Shown: piece by piece, positions 36,789-45,143 of the stretch | Layout of the letters: every line of letters starts with the position of its first letter | Numbering within the stretch: the stretch's first letter is position 1 | Position numbers and translations under genes: made by a program | Assembly: GCF_031202265.1 (NCBI RefSeq) | Contig: NZ_CP100604.1 | Span: 7,050,501 to 7,114,500 of the forward strand | Origin: Bradyrhizobium sp. Ash2021 | Lineage (GTDB): Bacteria; Pseudomonadota; Alphaproteobacteria; Rhizobiales; Xanthobacteraceae | DNA: 64,000 bases | Direction: 5' to 3' | The notes under the pieces: generated by a model | The model's database searches: none | The model's input: only the letters and a program-made list of their open reading frames with translations | What the model was told of the DNA's origin: nothing

Positions 36789-37505
36789 GCCCCGCTAATT
36801 CCTCCAAGAATTGGTAGAGTCCGCGTCACCCGCTGGGGGATGGACATGAAGGCCAGTCGGTTCACGGATGAGCAGATCATTGGGGTTTTGCGGGAGCAGG
36901 AGGCCGGGGCGCTGGAGCCTGGATTTTCTATCGGACGCGTTCGCCGATGGCCGGCGGTTTCGCATCCTGGCGATCGTCGATGATTTCACTCGCGAATGCC
37001 TGGCGCTGGTCGCCGATACGTCGTTACCCGGCCTGCGTGTTGCCCGCGAGCTTGATGCCATCGTTGCTCGTCGCGGCCACCCAGCGATGATCGTTCCGAT
37101 AACGGTACCGAACTCACCAGCATGACGATACTGCGCTGGTCACAGGAACATGGCATTGCGTGGCACTACATCGCGCCTGGAAAGCCGCAAAATGCTTTCG
37201 TCGAGAGCTTCAACGGACGGCTGCGGGACGAATGGCTCAACGAGACGCTGTTCGCGTCCCTTGCCCATGCCCGCGAAGTACTGGCAATCTGGAAAGACGA
37301 CTACAACACGGTGAGACCGCATAGCGGTCTTGGCAATCTAGCACCGTCTATCTACGCCGGACTCAGCGTCCCCAAGATGCAACGGTATGGGACGCTGCGC
37401 GATGCCGAGGGCTCCGCGCCCCATCCCGTTGCATCACCGAGCCACCAAGGCTCAAATCGACCCGGGACTCTACCCGCCGCTGGATGAAAGAAGGGGCTCA
37501 GGTCA
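36781..37505 (+). mobile_element. IS3-type element relic with internal deletion
   Basis: Ends are TGACCTGAGCCCC (36781-36793) and its exact inverse GGGGCTCAGGTCA (37493-37505). Inside, OrfA starts near 36841 (KASRFTDEQIIGVLREQEAG) but joins directly to mid OrfB (SLDFLSDAFADGRRFRILAI), so roughly 700 bases are missing. OrfB is further broken by a one-base loss at SDNGTE (near 37095) before ALEHNGIAWHY-type sequence (HGIAWHYIAPGKPQNAFVES). No matching direct repeat flanks the ends. Dead element. Confidence 0.75.
36847..37390 (+). pseudogene. IS3-type OrfA/OrfB fusion remnant
   Basis: Reads in three frames: OrfA N terminus, the DDE part DDFTRECLALVADTSLPGLR, and after a frameshift SMTILRWSQEHGIAWHY and ESFNGRLRDEWLNETLFASL with the last catalytic Glu in the FVESFNG motif. 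The first catalytic Asp is in AIVDDFTRE. Confidence 0.7.
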
Positions 37506-37617
37506 GTTGGTATAGAAAGCGGACACACGCGGGCGCGCTGGGGGAGACTTACGATGAGATGAAGAAAAGCGTAACTTGGAAATCGGCTGAAGCTTTACAG
37601 GTTAGAGGGAGAAGGTC

Positions 37618-40600
37618 GTGACCAGTCTGGAGCAAATGGTGTTCTCTCCCGATGACCAGGCTGTCGCGAATTCGCTACTGATCGCCTTCAGGCAATGGTG
37701 TGAGGCCCGAACGGGGCAGACCCTGCCCGATCATGCTGCGATGGACCGCTTCTCGGTGCAGGGATTCCGCAGCTTCTGGCGCTACTTCCTGGAGTGGTCT
37801 GGCCTGCCCCGGGACGGTGCGGTCGACCCGGTCTGTGTCGGCGATGCCTGCGAGACCGCCCGCTTCTTCCCAGATCTCCGTCTGAACTACGCCGAGTGCC
37901 TGCTCGACGGCAGTCTCGACCAGCCGGTCCTGACGGCCTGCCACGCTGGCGGCAGCCGCGACCGGTTCACGCGTGGCGCACTGCGCATCGCGGTCGCGCG
38001 GCTGGCGACGTCGTTGCAGCGACTGGGTGTGCGCCGTGGCGACCATGTCGCGGCGATCGCACGCAACAATGCCGAGGCGGTCATTGCCGCCCTGGCCACC
38101 GCTGCCATTGGCGCGACCTTCGCCAGCTGCGCGCCGGACATGGGCGTGCCCGCCATCCTCGCGCGCTTCGCCCCGCTCGAGCCCGTAGTGCTGTTCGGCT
38201 GTCTCCGGGCGGAGCCATGGGATGCGGGCGTGCCCGTCGCCGAGCGCGTCGCTGGCGCGGCGGCCGGCCTGCCCGGCCTCGCCGCGATCATCGCGCTGGA
38301 CAACGGCTCGCTTCCGGCCAGCGAGAGGACGGTGCCCCAGCACAGGCTTGCCGATCTGCTGCGCGATGCCGTTGGCAGCGAGGACCGACCCGGCTGGCTG
38401 CGCCATCCGTTCAACCAGCCCCTGTTCACGATGTTCTCCTCCGGCACCACGGGCGCGCCGAAATGCATCCAGCACGGCGCCGGCGGCACCCTGCTGGAGC
38501 ACGTGAAGGAGCACCGGTTGCACTGCGATCTCCGACCGGGCGACAAGCTGTTCTTCCAGACCTCCTGCGGCTGGATGATGTGGAACTGGCAGCTCTCTGC
38601 CCTGGCCTCCGGCGTGGAGATCGTCCTTTACGATGGGCCGCTCGAAGGGCCGGACACCTTCTGGCGGATCGTCACCGAGGAGCGCGTGACCGTCTTCGGC
38701 ACCAATCCTGCCTATCTTCACTTTTGCGAGCAGGCAGGCTTCTCCCCGGGCCGGATGTTCGACCTTTCCGCCCTGCGGGCCGTGCTCTCCACCGGCTCGA
38801 TCCTGTATCCCCGCCAGTACGACTGGGTGCGCGGCGAAGTGAAAGCGGCGATGCCGCTCCAGTCGATCTCGGGCGGCACCGACATCATCGGCTGTTTTGT
38901 CCTGGGCAATCCGGTCCTCCCCGTCCATCGCGGCGAGGCACAGTGCCGCAGCCTCGGCCTCGATGTCCGCTCGCTGCCGCCACCCGACGATCCGGAGACG
39001 CGGATCGGCGAACTGGTCTGCGCCAACCCTTTTCCCTCGCGCCCCCTCGGCTTTCACGGTGATGCCGACGGCACGCGCTTCCATGCCGCCTATTTCGCCC
39101 AGAACCCCGGCTTCTGGACGCATGGCGACCTGATCGAGGCCACGTCGGATGGCGGTTGGCGGCTGCATGGCCGTTCCGACGGGGTCCTCAATGTGCGCGG
39201 CATCCGCATTGGCACCGCGGAGATCTACCGCATCCTCGGTGACATCGAGGAGATCCTCGATGCGATGGCGGTCGAGCAGCAGGCAGAGGAGGAGCCCGGC
39301 GGCACGCGCATGGTTCTCCTGGTCGTGCTGCGCGAAGGCCTGGTGCTCGACACCACGCTGGCGAAGCACATCCGCTCCGAACTTGCGCGCTGCGGCTCCC
39401 CCGCGTTCGTGCCGGCGCGCATCGCACAGGTCGAGGCGCTTCCGGTCACCTTCAACGGCAAGCGGTCCGAAGCCGCAGCGCGCGATGCGGTGAATGGCCG
39501 CCCTGCACGGAACCGTGATGCCCTGCAGAACCCGGAATGCCTCGATGCCATTGCCAAGCATCCAGTGGTCGGGGCATCTGCGGCCATCAAGGCGTCGCGG
39601 GGGCCGGCGCCGGGCCGTGGGGCGATCCCGGATGGTGTGCCGCTGCGGCGGGAGCTGCAGGCGGTCTGCGAGCGCGTGCTGGGCGTCTCGCCCATCAGCT
39701 GGTCCGATAATCTTCTTGGCTTCGGCGTGGACTCGCTGGCAGTGGTGAACCTGCTGCTTGAGATTGAGGACCATGTTGGGCGTCCCCTGCCCTTCTCGGC
39801 CTTGCTGTCGGCGCCGTCGATCGAGGGCCTGGCCGCGGCCCTGTCCGTCGGCGCGGAGGCGATAGCGGCGCAGCAGGCTGGTGGGTCGGGCCCGCATGTC
39901 CGTGCCCTCGGTCCGGACGATCGGGAGCCGGTCTGCCGCTTCCTCGAGCAGGCCTTCCGCGAGTCGGGACTCAAGGCCGCCACCTGGCGCCGACTATTCG
40001 ACCATGACTGGTCCGATCGCGGGCGCGGCTTTGTGCTCCTCGACGGCAACGCAATCGTCGGCTTCATCGGCACCATTACCGCCCGGCGGCAGGAGGACGG
40101 GCAGGCAGCGCTTGTCTGCAACCTCTCCTCCTGGGCCGTGCACGCGAAGTACCGCGGATGGGGCATGGCCCTGCTCGCCGCGGTGCTGCGGGACGAGAGC
40201 CTCACCTACACGTCTTTTACCCCGAACCCGACCTCCTGGGCTGCCCTGCTGGCGCAGCGTTTCACGCCGCTGGACTCGCACAGGATCTTCATGCCGCCAT
40301 TGCTACAGGCCGAGGCGCTGTTCGGGCCGAACCGGCCGGTCATCAGCTTCGATCCGGCCGTGGTCCGCGAGAGGCTGACCAGCCAGCAACGACAGATCTT
40401 CGACGATCACACGCCGTATGATTGCCTGCAGCTCACCGTCAGCGACGGGTCCAATCATGCCTATCTGGTGGTGAAGCGCCGTACGCACCGGCTGAGTGCG
40501 AGGCGACTGGGGGGACTGGGGCGAGTTCTGCCGGTGCGGATCCCGTATTCGGACATCCTGCATTGCAGTGCGCCGGAGCTGCTGTCGCGGCATCTCGAGC

Positions 40601-40779
40601 GAGTCAAGCTGGCGATCCTGCGCCGGCAGCGGACGGCGGTGCTCGTCGCAGAGGCGCGGCTCTTTCCGGTCCGGCCAAGGGGCGTTCTAGTCCCGATGCG
40701 CACCTGTTACCGTTCCCCGCTGCTGGCGGCCGGTGACCTCGACAGGCTCTATTCGGAGATTGTGCTCCTGCCCATCTGA
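37618..40779 (+). CDS. fusion: acetoacetyl-CoA-synthetase-like adenylation domain, acyl carrier domain, acyltransferase domain
   Basis: 1053 residues from GTG 37618, with GAGGGAGAAGG just upstream. Residues 1-640 resemble acetoacetyl-CoA synthetase: MFSSGTTGAPKCIQHGAGG (ATP loop, about 271), SISGGTDIIGCFV, RLHGRSDGVLNVRGIRIGTA and a late Lys in FNGKRSE. Residues 665-740 are a carrier domain with LLGFGVDSLAVVNLL, the Ser (near 706) being the phosphopantetheine site. Residues 755-1053 form a GNAT-like region similar to the free protein at 57324. I infer activation of a short acyl acid such as acetoacetate, loading onto its own carrier and transfer to an acceptor. GC-richer than the neighbouring polysaccharide genes. 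Substrate and product unknown. Confidence 0.8.
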   Translation: MTSLEQMVFSPDDQAVANSLLIAFRQWCEARTGQTLPDHAAMDRFSVQGFRSFWRYFLEWSGLPRDGAVDPVCVGDACETARFFPDLRLNYAECLLDGSLDQPVLTACHAGGSRDRFTRGALRIAVARLATSLQRLGVRRGDHVAAIARNNAEAVIAALATAAIGATFASCAPDMGVPAILARFAPLEPVVLFGCLRAEPWDAGVPVAERVAGAAAGLPGLAAIIALDNGSLPASERTVPQHRLADLLRDAVGSEDRPGWLRHPFNQPLFTMFSSGTTGAPKCIQHGAGGTLLEHVKEHRLHCDLRPGDKLFFQTSCGWMMWNWQLSALASGVEIVLYDGPLEGPDTFWRIVTEERVTVFGTNPAYLHFCEQAGFSPGRMFDLSALRAVLSTGSILYPRQYDWVRGEVKAAMPLQSISGGTDIIGCFVLGNPVLPVHRGEAQCRSLGLDVRSLPPPDDPETRIGELVCANPFPSRPLGFHGDADGTRFHAAYFAQNPGFWTHGDLIEATSDGGWRLHGRSDGVLNVRGIRIGTAEIYRILGDIEEILDAMAVEQQAEEEPGGTRMVLLVVLREGLVLDTTLAKHIRSELARCGSPAFVPARIAQVEALPVTFNGKRSEAAARDAVNGRPARNRDALQNPECLDAIAKHPVVGASAAIKASRGPAPGRGAIPDGVPLRRELQAVCERVLGVSPISWSDNLLGFGVDSLAVVNLLLEIEDHVGRPLPFSALLSAPSIEGLAAALSVGAEAIAAQQAGGSGPHVRALGPDDREPVCRFLEQAFRESGLKAATWRRLFDHDWSDRGRGFVLLDGNAIVGFIGTITARRQEDGQAALVCNLSSWAVHAKYRGWGMALLAAVLRDESLTYTSFTPNPTSWAALLAQRFTPLDSHRIFMPPLLQAEALFGPNRPVISFDPAVVRERLTSQQRQIFDDHTPYDCLQLTVSDGSNHAYLVVKRRTHRLSARRLGGLGRVLPVRIPYSDILHCSAPELLSRHLERVKLAILRRQRTAVLVAEARLFPVRPRGVLVPMRTCYRSPLLAAGDLDRLYSEIVLLPI

Positions 40780-41508
40780 GGCGCATGACGGCGTGCCGGT
40801 TTGCCGCTCGGACGGCCGCGTCCCGAGCGATCAGGCGCCCGGCGATGCCCTTCCGGCGCATCGCGGAGGCTTGCATGTCCGGCGAACGGCGAATGTGCTT
40901 CTTCCCAGCCTCCGGAGATAGCTCGAGCAGTCGATAATATACAGGGATCGTACACGGCGCACGGCGCACGGCGAATCCGGAAGTAGTAGATCGATTCCTA
41001 GATCCGCAAGTTGTTCCTAGTCTAACCGCCGAATTTCGTTCACTCTCGCTCGGGCAGCGGCATGCCCGTACAGGCCAACCATTGGACCGGGCAGACGCAA
41101 TCCAGCTTCGTCCCTCGCTGTTCAGCCAGCTCCGACTTTTGGGCGGTCTCAGCGAGTGCACGCGCTGAGCCGCTTTTCTTCTTCGGCGTGAAGTGAAGCC
41201 TCCGCGGCCCTCGCCGGATGCGAAGGCCGACGCCGCGGGAATCCAAGGAAGGGAAAGCGCGGTGCGAGGCTGCGTCGGTAGCACCTATATTCCCGGCTTT
41301 TCCTCGCTCTCGATCGCCTTTGTCGCGTGTGCCATCGAAACACTCCGCGCGAGGCGCTCGAAGGGGTAATCCTTCGGGGCCGTTGCACTGGGCTTCCGGC
41401 GAGAGTCACGTGGAGGGATGACTAAGCTCACGGTCTCTGGAGAGCGTAGCCGGCGCCTGGGAAGGCATCGCGCGGAAGCCGGTTGAGCCAACAGGGAAGG
41501 TGTCGCTG
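40780..41508. other. 729-base region with no supported gene
   Basis: Several frames are open on both strands but none shows family motifs and they contradict one another. A GC-rich stretch at 41150-41450 could be decayed coding sequence. The galE promoter should be near its right end, with AGGGAAGG before the start. Confidence 0.4.
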
Positions 41509-42567
41509 ATGATCTTGTTGACCGGAGGTGCCGGCTACATCGGGTCCCATGTCTGCGTCGCGTTGCTGGACGCCGGACTCGACGTCGTCGCAATCGACAA
41601 TCTCTCAAACAGCAACAAAGCGTCTCTCGAGCGGGTGCAATCCATCTGCGGGCGGTCGCTTGTCTTCCGGCACGCCGACGTGCGGGACGAAGAGGCCATC
41701 TACGAAATACTTCGTGACTGCGGAGTGACCGCGGTCATTCACCTTGCGGGTCTGAAAGCCGTCGGCGATTCCAACGTTCGGCCCATGACGTATTACGAGA
41801 ACAACGTCCTCGGAACGATGCGGCTCGTGTCGGCCATGAAGAGGGCGAATGTGAAGACGCTCGTCTTCAGTTCGTCCGCTACGGTTTACGGGCCCCCCCG
41901 GTACCTGCCGGTCGATGAGAAGCATCCTCTCGGGCCGACAAATCCGTACGGCCGTACAAAGTGCTTCATCGAAGAAATTCTGAGGGATATCTATCGGTCC
42001 GACGATGATTGGCGGATTGGCATTCTGCGCTACTTCAATCCGGTTGGCGCGCACGAAAGCGGGCTCGTCGGAGAAGACCCGCTGGGCGTTCCGAACAACC
42101 TGTTGCCATTTGTGGCGCAGGTGGCAATTGGACAGCGCGACAAGCTGTCGATTTGGGGCGGCGACTATGATACTCCGGATGGCACCGGAATCCGCGACTT
42201 CATTCATGTCGTCGATCTTGCATCCGGTCATCTAAGCGCCTTGCGCCACCTGACACGGCCCGGCGTGCTCACGGTCAATCTTGGAACAGGCAATGGCAGC
42301 AGCGTTCTGGAGGTCATTCGGGCATTCGAGGCGGTGAGCGGCAGATCGATTCCGTATGAAATCGGGGAACGCCGGGCGGGGGATGTCGCCATCTGTTACG
42401 CCGACCCGACGTTTGCGAGGGAAGCGCTGGGTTGGAGATCGGCGCGGTCCTTGCAGCAAATGTGTGCGGACCATTGGCGTTGGCAACTGAAGAATCCCAA
42501 CGGCTATCGCGATACGCCAGTTCTGAAGGTCCAGGGGCGGTCCAGATCTCTAGCGTCTCGGCGCTGA
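41509..42567 (+). CDS. galE: UDP-glucose 4-epimerase
   Basis: Start at ATG 41509, with AGGGAAGG eight bases upstream; an in-frame GTG lies at 41500. About 352 residues of the extended SDR family: ILLTGGAGYIGSHVCVALLD (NAD-binding), VFSSSATVYG (catalytic Ser), NPYGRTKCFIEEIL (Tyr and Lys of YXXXK), LRYFNPVGAHESGLVGEDPL and VNLGTGNGSSVLEV. It interconverts UDP-glucose and UDP-galactose in the cytoplasm, giving donors for the polysaccharide transferases. The C-terminal tail after DHWRWQLKNPNGY is extended. Genuine GalE length is about 340. Confidence 0.92.
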   Translation: MILLTGGAGYIGSHVCVALLDAGLDVVAIDNLSNSNKASLERVQSICGRSLVFRHADVRDEEAIYEILRDCGVTAVIHLAGLKAVGDSNVRPMTYYENNVLGTMRLVSAMKRANVKTLVFSSSATVYGPPRYLPVDEKHPLGPTNPYGRTKCFIEEILRDIYRSDDDWRIGILRYFNPVGAHESGLVGEDPLGVPNNLLPFVAQVAIGQRDKLSIWGGDYDTPDGTGIRDFIHVVDLASGHLSALRHLTRPGVLTVNLGTGNGSSVLEVIRAFEAVSGRSIPYEIGERRAGDVAICYADPTFAREALGWRSARSLQQMCADHWRWQLKNPNGYRDTPVLKVQGRSRSLASRR

Positions 42568-42825
42568 GCACCCGACTACGCGGCAGAGCGTCGATCTGAG
42601 ATGCCAAAGCGGATGGGCCAGCGCCTTCATGCGAGGGGCCCCAATGACAGCTCCTTCGCGCGGTCAGCATGTCCTGGGATTCGCAAGCCTCGGCGTCTCC
42701 ACGCTCCAGTGCAGGCCGCCCCAGGTGGCGCGCCGCCCATCGGAGGTAGCTCGTAAGGACCCAAAATCTCCAAGCACGATCGCGACGCTGGCAGCTAGAA
42801 TGCCGCCGCTGGCCGGGGACAAGCG

Positions 42826-43041
42826 ATGCCGCTCTATCGTGTCTACATCCTGGACGAAGATGGCCAGTTGGAGGGCGTGCTCAATCTTGACTGCGCAGAC
42901 GATCTTTCCGCGAAAGCGCTCGCCGGGCAGCTAGCGGACGGTTACCAGGTGGAGCTTTGGCGACTGGTCGCGGAGTTCGAATTTCACTATCCGCGGCATC
43001 GACCCAGGCGGCGGCGAAGCGCCTTCGCAAACACGCGCTAA
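42826..43041 (+). CDS. small conserved-type hypothetical protein, 71 residues
   Basis: MPLYRVYILDEDGQLEGVLN followed by CADDLSAKALAGQLADGYQV and ELWRLVAEFE resembles a family of small rhizobial proteins with the pattern YR.Y.LD..G and E.W (recalled). Acidic N-terminal domain, then a basic tail RHRPRRRRS. No function known. The 258 bases upstream have no supported gene. Confidence 0.55.
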   Translation: MPLYRVYILDEDGQLEGVLNLDCADDLSAKALAGQLADGYQVELWRLVAEFEFHYPRHRPRRRRSAFANTR

Positions 43042-43393
43042 GATCGATTGACACTTGCGTGCGTTCGTTTCGCGGCTGGCTCTCGCGTCGTTCTTCGGCA
43101 ATTTATGTGAGCATCGATCTCTACATCATCGAACCACAACCGCTGGCGTTTCAACGACGGGGGAGACGATCACGCACTCATCGCGCTCGCAATCTCTCGG
43201 CAACTCCGACGCCGCGAGCGCTATCGCCAAAACTCGTCGCCGCAACGGGCTAAAAGCGGACCCCGATGGGCAACTTTGGATTTTGGAGACGAAATAGGGT
43301 ACGTTGTCGGTGCTACATACGTGTATATAAATCATATTCTGAGGCTTCTTTTGTCATTTAGATTTTAACCAACCGGCCCAGCGGTAGGGGGCG
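43042..43393. other. intergenic region with ACATACGTGTATATAAAT motif
   Basis: No supported gene between the small plus-strand gene and the end of the leftward operon. Near 43313-43345 it carries ACATACGTGTATATAAATCA, close to the sequences near 3050-3075 and 6790-6805. Here it faces no obvious gene, so it may serve an unrecognised transcript. Confidence 0.4.
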
Positions 43394-44038
43394 CTATCGG
43401 ACTGCAGTACCCGTTGGGTTCGCGACTGGAAGTGGCCACCTGCACGCAGCGACCATCTTCGTACGCACCGCATCCAACCCGACTAGCGAGAACGTTCCAT
43501 CCAGAGCAGTTCCGGTCCGCGATGCAAAGTGGATGCTGAGGCTCCCACTGTCTGGAAGGGACTGCAGCAAGCGAACGACGTCGCCCCCGAACGCGATGCC
43601 GGCTCGAGACGCCGCCACGGCTGCCGAGATCTGCACCCACTGCCCCTCGTTGACGCGATAGGAAATCGCGTAATCGTCGCCGATGCCGAAAGCGCTGGTC
43701 CCTGCGACTACCAGTTCGGTCCGCCCGCCGCGGCAACGAATTGAAAGCTTCATTGCTGATTCGCCCGCACCATCGCGCGATGAGGTCGTGGCGGTGGCGA
43801 CCGGTGAATAGTCGACGGGCGAAGTCGTCAGGCTGATCGTCCAGTCATCTCCGTTGGGCGCCGGCTGATGCGCAGGCGCGATGGTGCGCGACGCCTTGTC
43901 CAGACACTGCTGCCGTTCGGCGCGCTCCATCGGGGAACAGTCGCGAAGCTTCGCCATCGGGTCTTCTGTTCCTTGCGCCAATGCAATCCCGCTCGTCACC
44001 ACGATTGCAACCGCGAACGGGACGGCCGCGCGTTTCAT
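43394..44038 (-). CDS. exported hypothetical protein
   Basis: ATG 44038 overlaps the stop of the upstream TAXI-type gene (ATGA), which decides the start. A signal peptide is evident (AVPFAVAIVVTSGIALAQG). The mature ~195 residues contain DDWTISLTTSPVDYSPVATA, CRGGRTELVVAGTSAFGIGD and SGSLSIHFASRTGTALDGTF, a beta-rich pattern like type VI-associated VasI/TagO or invasion-locus-type periplasmic proteins. I cannot decide, and no other type VI gene is present. Last gene of the leftward operon from 47798. Confidence 0.65.
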   Translation of the reverse strand: MKRAAVPFAVAIVVTSGIALAQGTEDPMAKLRDCSPMERAERQQCLDKASRTIAPAHQPAPNGDDWTISLTTSPVDYSPVATATTSSRDGAGESAMKLSIRCRGGRTELVVAGTSAFGIGDDYAISYRVNEGQWVQISAAVAASRAGIAFGGDVVRLLQSLPDSGSLSIHFASRTGTALDGTFSLVGLDAVRTKMVAACRWPLPVANPTGTAVR

Positions 44039-45081
44039 TGCGATGCTTGTGTCGCGCGCGGCTGGCGATCGAGCCACGCCTGCGCCGCAGGGAAGCGCGC
44101 AAGACCAGGAACCGTGGCCCCGAGATTGATCGATTTCCACTTCGCGTCGAAGCCGGGTCCCTGCAATTTTTCAATCCGCGAAAACAGGTGGTCGACGAAA
44201 CGTGCGACGCGCTCAAAGCGGTTCGTTTTGGCCGGCCAGTTGAAGGCGACCAGCGCGGTCGGCACGGCAATCGTGGTCACGCGTTCGCCCTGTTTGATCA
44301 GGTTGGGATAGTCGGTCGCGTCGAGAGCGGCTGGAAGATAATAGTCCTCGAACTTGCTGTCATAGGGGACCGGCAGGAACTTGAAGCCGGACTCCCATCG
44401 GCCCTTCACGAAAGCATCCACCGGCTTCGACGTAATGAAGACGACGGCCGCCATCTCGCCCTTGCGCATCTGCTCCAGCGCGACCTGATCCGGGATGAAG
44501 GTCTTTTCCACCTCGAGACCGAGGCGACTGAAGATCAGCGGTCCCGAATAGGCTGCGGCAGTGCCTTGGGTATTGAAATTCACCTTCTTGCCGACGAGGT
44601 CGTTCAGGCTCTGAATCTCCGGTCGGACAAAGATATGCAGTTCGGACGGGAACAGATTGAGCACATAGGCAAGCCGGCGTTGGATGTCCGGCACCTGGCT
44701 CTTGTACTCCTCGAGCGCGTCGGAATTGATGATCGCCGCATCGATGCCGCGCAGATAGAGCAGTGAATTCACGTTTTCCGTGGCCCCTCGAGTCACGACC
44801 GGCAGAACATGCAGGTTGTCTCCGTCGTCGACCACGCGGGCGATCTCCGCGGCCAAGCGGATGGGCGCGCCCTCCAGCAGCCCCCCGGCAATGCCGACGG
44901 TCCAGGCGTTCATTGCCGCCACTTCCGGCCTTGGCGGCGGTGGCTCGACCCGCACCGGACGAACGTTGTGCGGCCGAATATCTTGCGGCCGCGCGTCCGC
45001 AAAGGAAGGCTGAATGATCATGAGCAGCGGGGCCAGTGCCGCGAGCAAAAGCCGCCGGCGGAATCCAACAAGCTTGTTCAT
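44035..45081 (-). CDS. TAXI-type TRAP transporter solute-binding protein
   Basis: Start ATG 45081 preceded by AAAGGAG. About 348 residues: signal peptide RRRLLLAALAPLLMIIQPSF, a Pro-rich spacer (PVRVEPPPPRPEVA), then a periplasmic-binding fold with AWTVGIAGGLLEGAPIRLAA, AAIINSDALEEYKSQV, KKVNFNTQGTAAAYSGPLIF and IAVPTALVAFNWPAKTNRFE. TAXI proteins bind small organic acids such as glutamate for TRAP transporters. No TRAP membrane genes are nearby, so it may work as an orphan sensor or scavenger. Lies between the coiled-coil gene and the small exported protein. Confidence 0.78.
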   Translation of the reverse strand: MNKLVGFRRRLLLAALAPLLMIIQPSFADARPQDIRPHNVRPVRVEPPPPRPEVAAMNAWTVGIAGGLLEGAPIRLAAEIARVVDDGDNLHVLPVVTRGATENVNSLLYLRGIDAAIINSDALEEYKSQVPDIQRRLAYVLNLFPSELHIFVRPEIQSLNDLVGKKVNFNTQGTAAAYSGPLIFSRLGLEVEKTFIPDQVALEQMRKGEMAAVVFITSKPVDAFVKGRWESGFKFLPVPYDSKFEDYYLPAALDATDYPNLIKQGERVTTIAVPTALVAFNWPAKTNRFERVARFVDHLFSRIEKLQGPGFDAKWKSINLGATVPGLARFPAAQAWLDRQPRATQASQ

Positions 45082-45143
45082 CGACCAACTCCTTTCCACG
45101 GCAAACCGTGTTAGGGATTTTCGCAGCTCCGAGAAGCCTGGTA

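Noticed and set aside
37675..39897. 740-residue minus-strand reading frame
   Set aside because: It is antisense to the fusion gene, is Arg/Ala-rich without any domain, and exists because GC-rich codons leave the complementary strand open.
41040..41284. Small minus-strand genes between the fusion gene and galE
   Set aside because: Several overlapping frames compete, none has a ribosome binding site or family motif.
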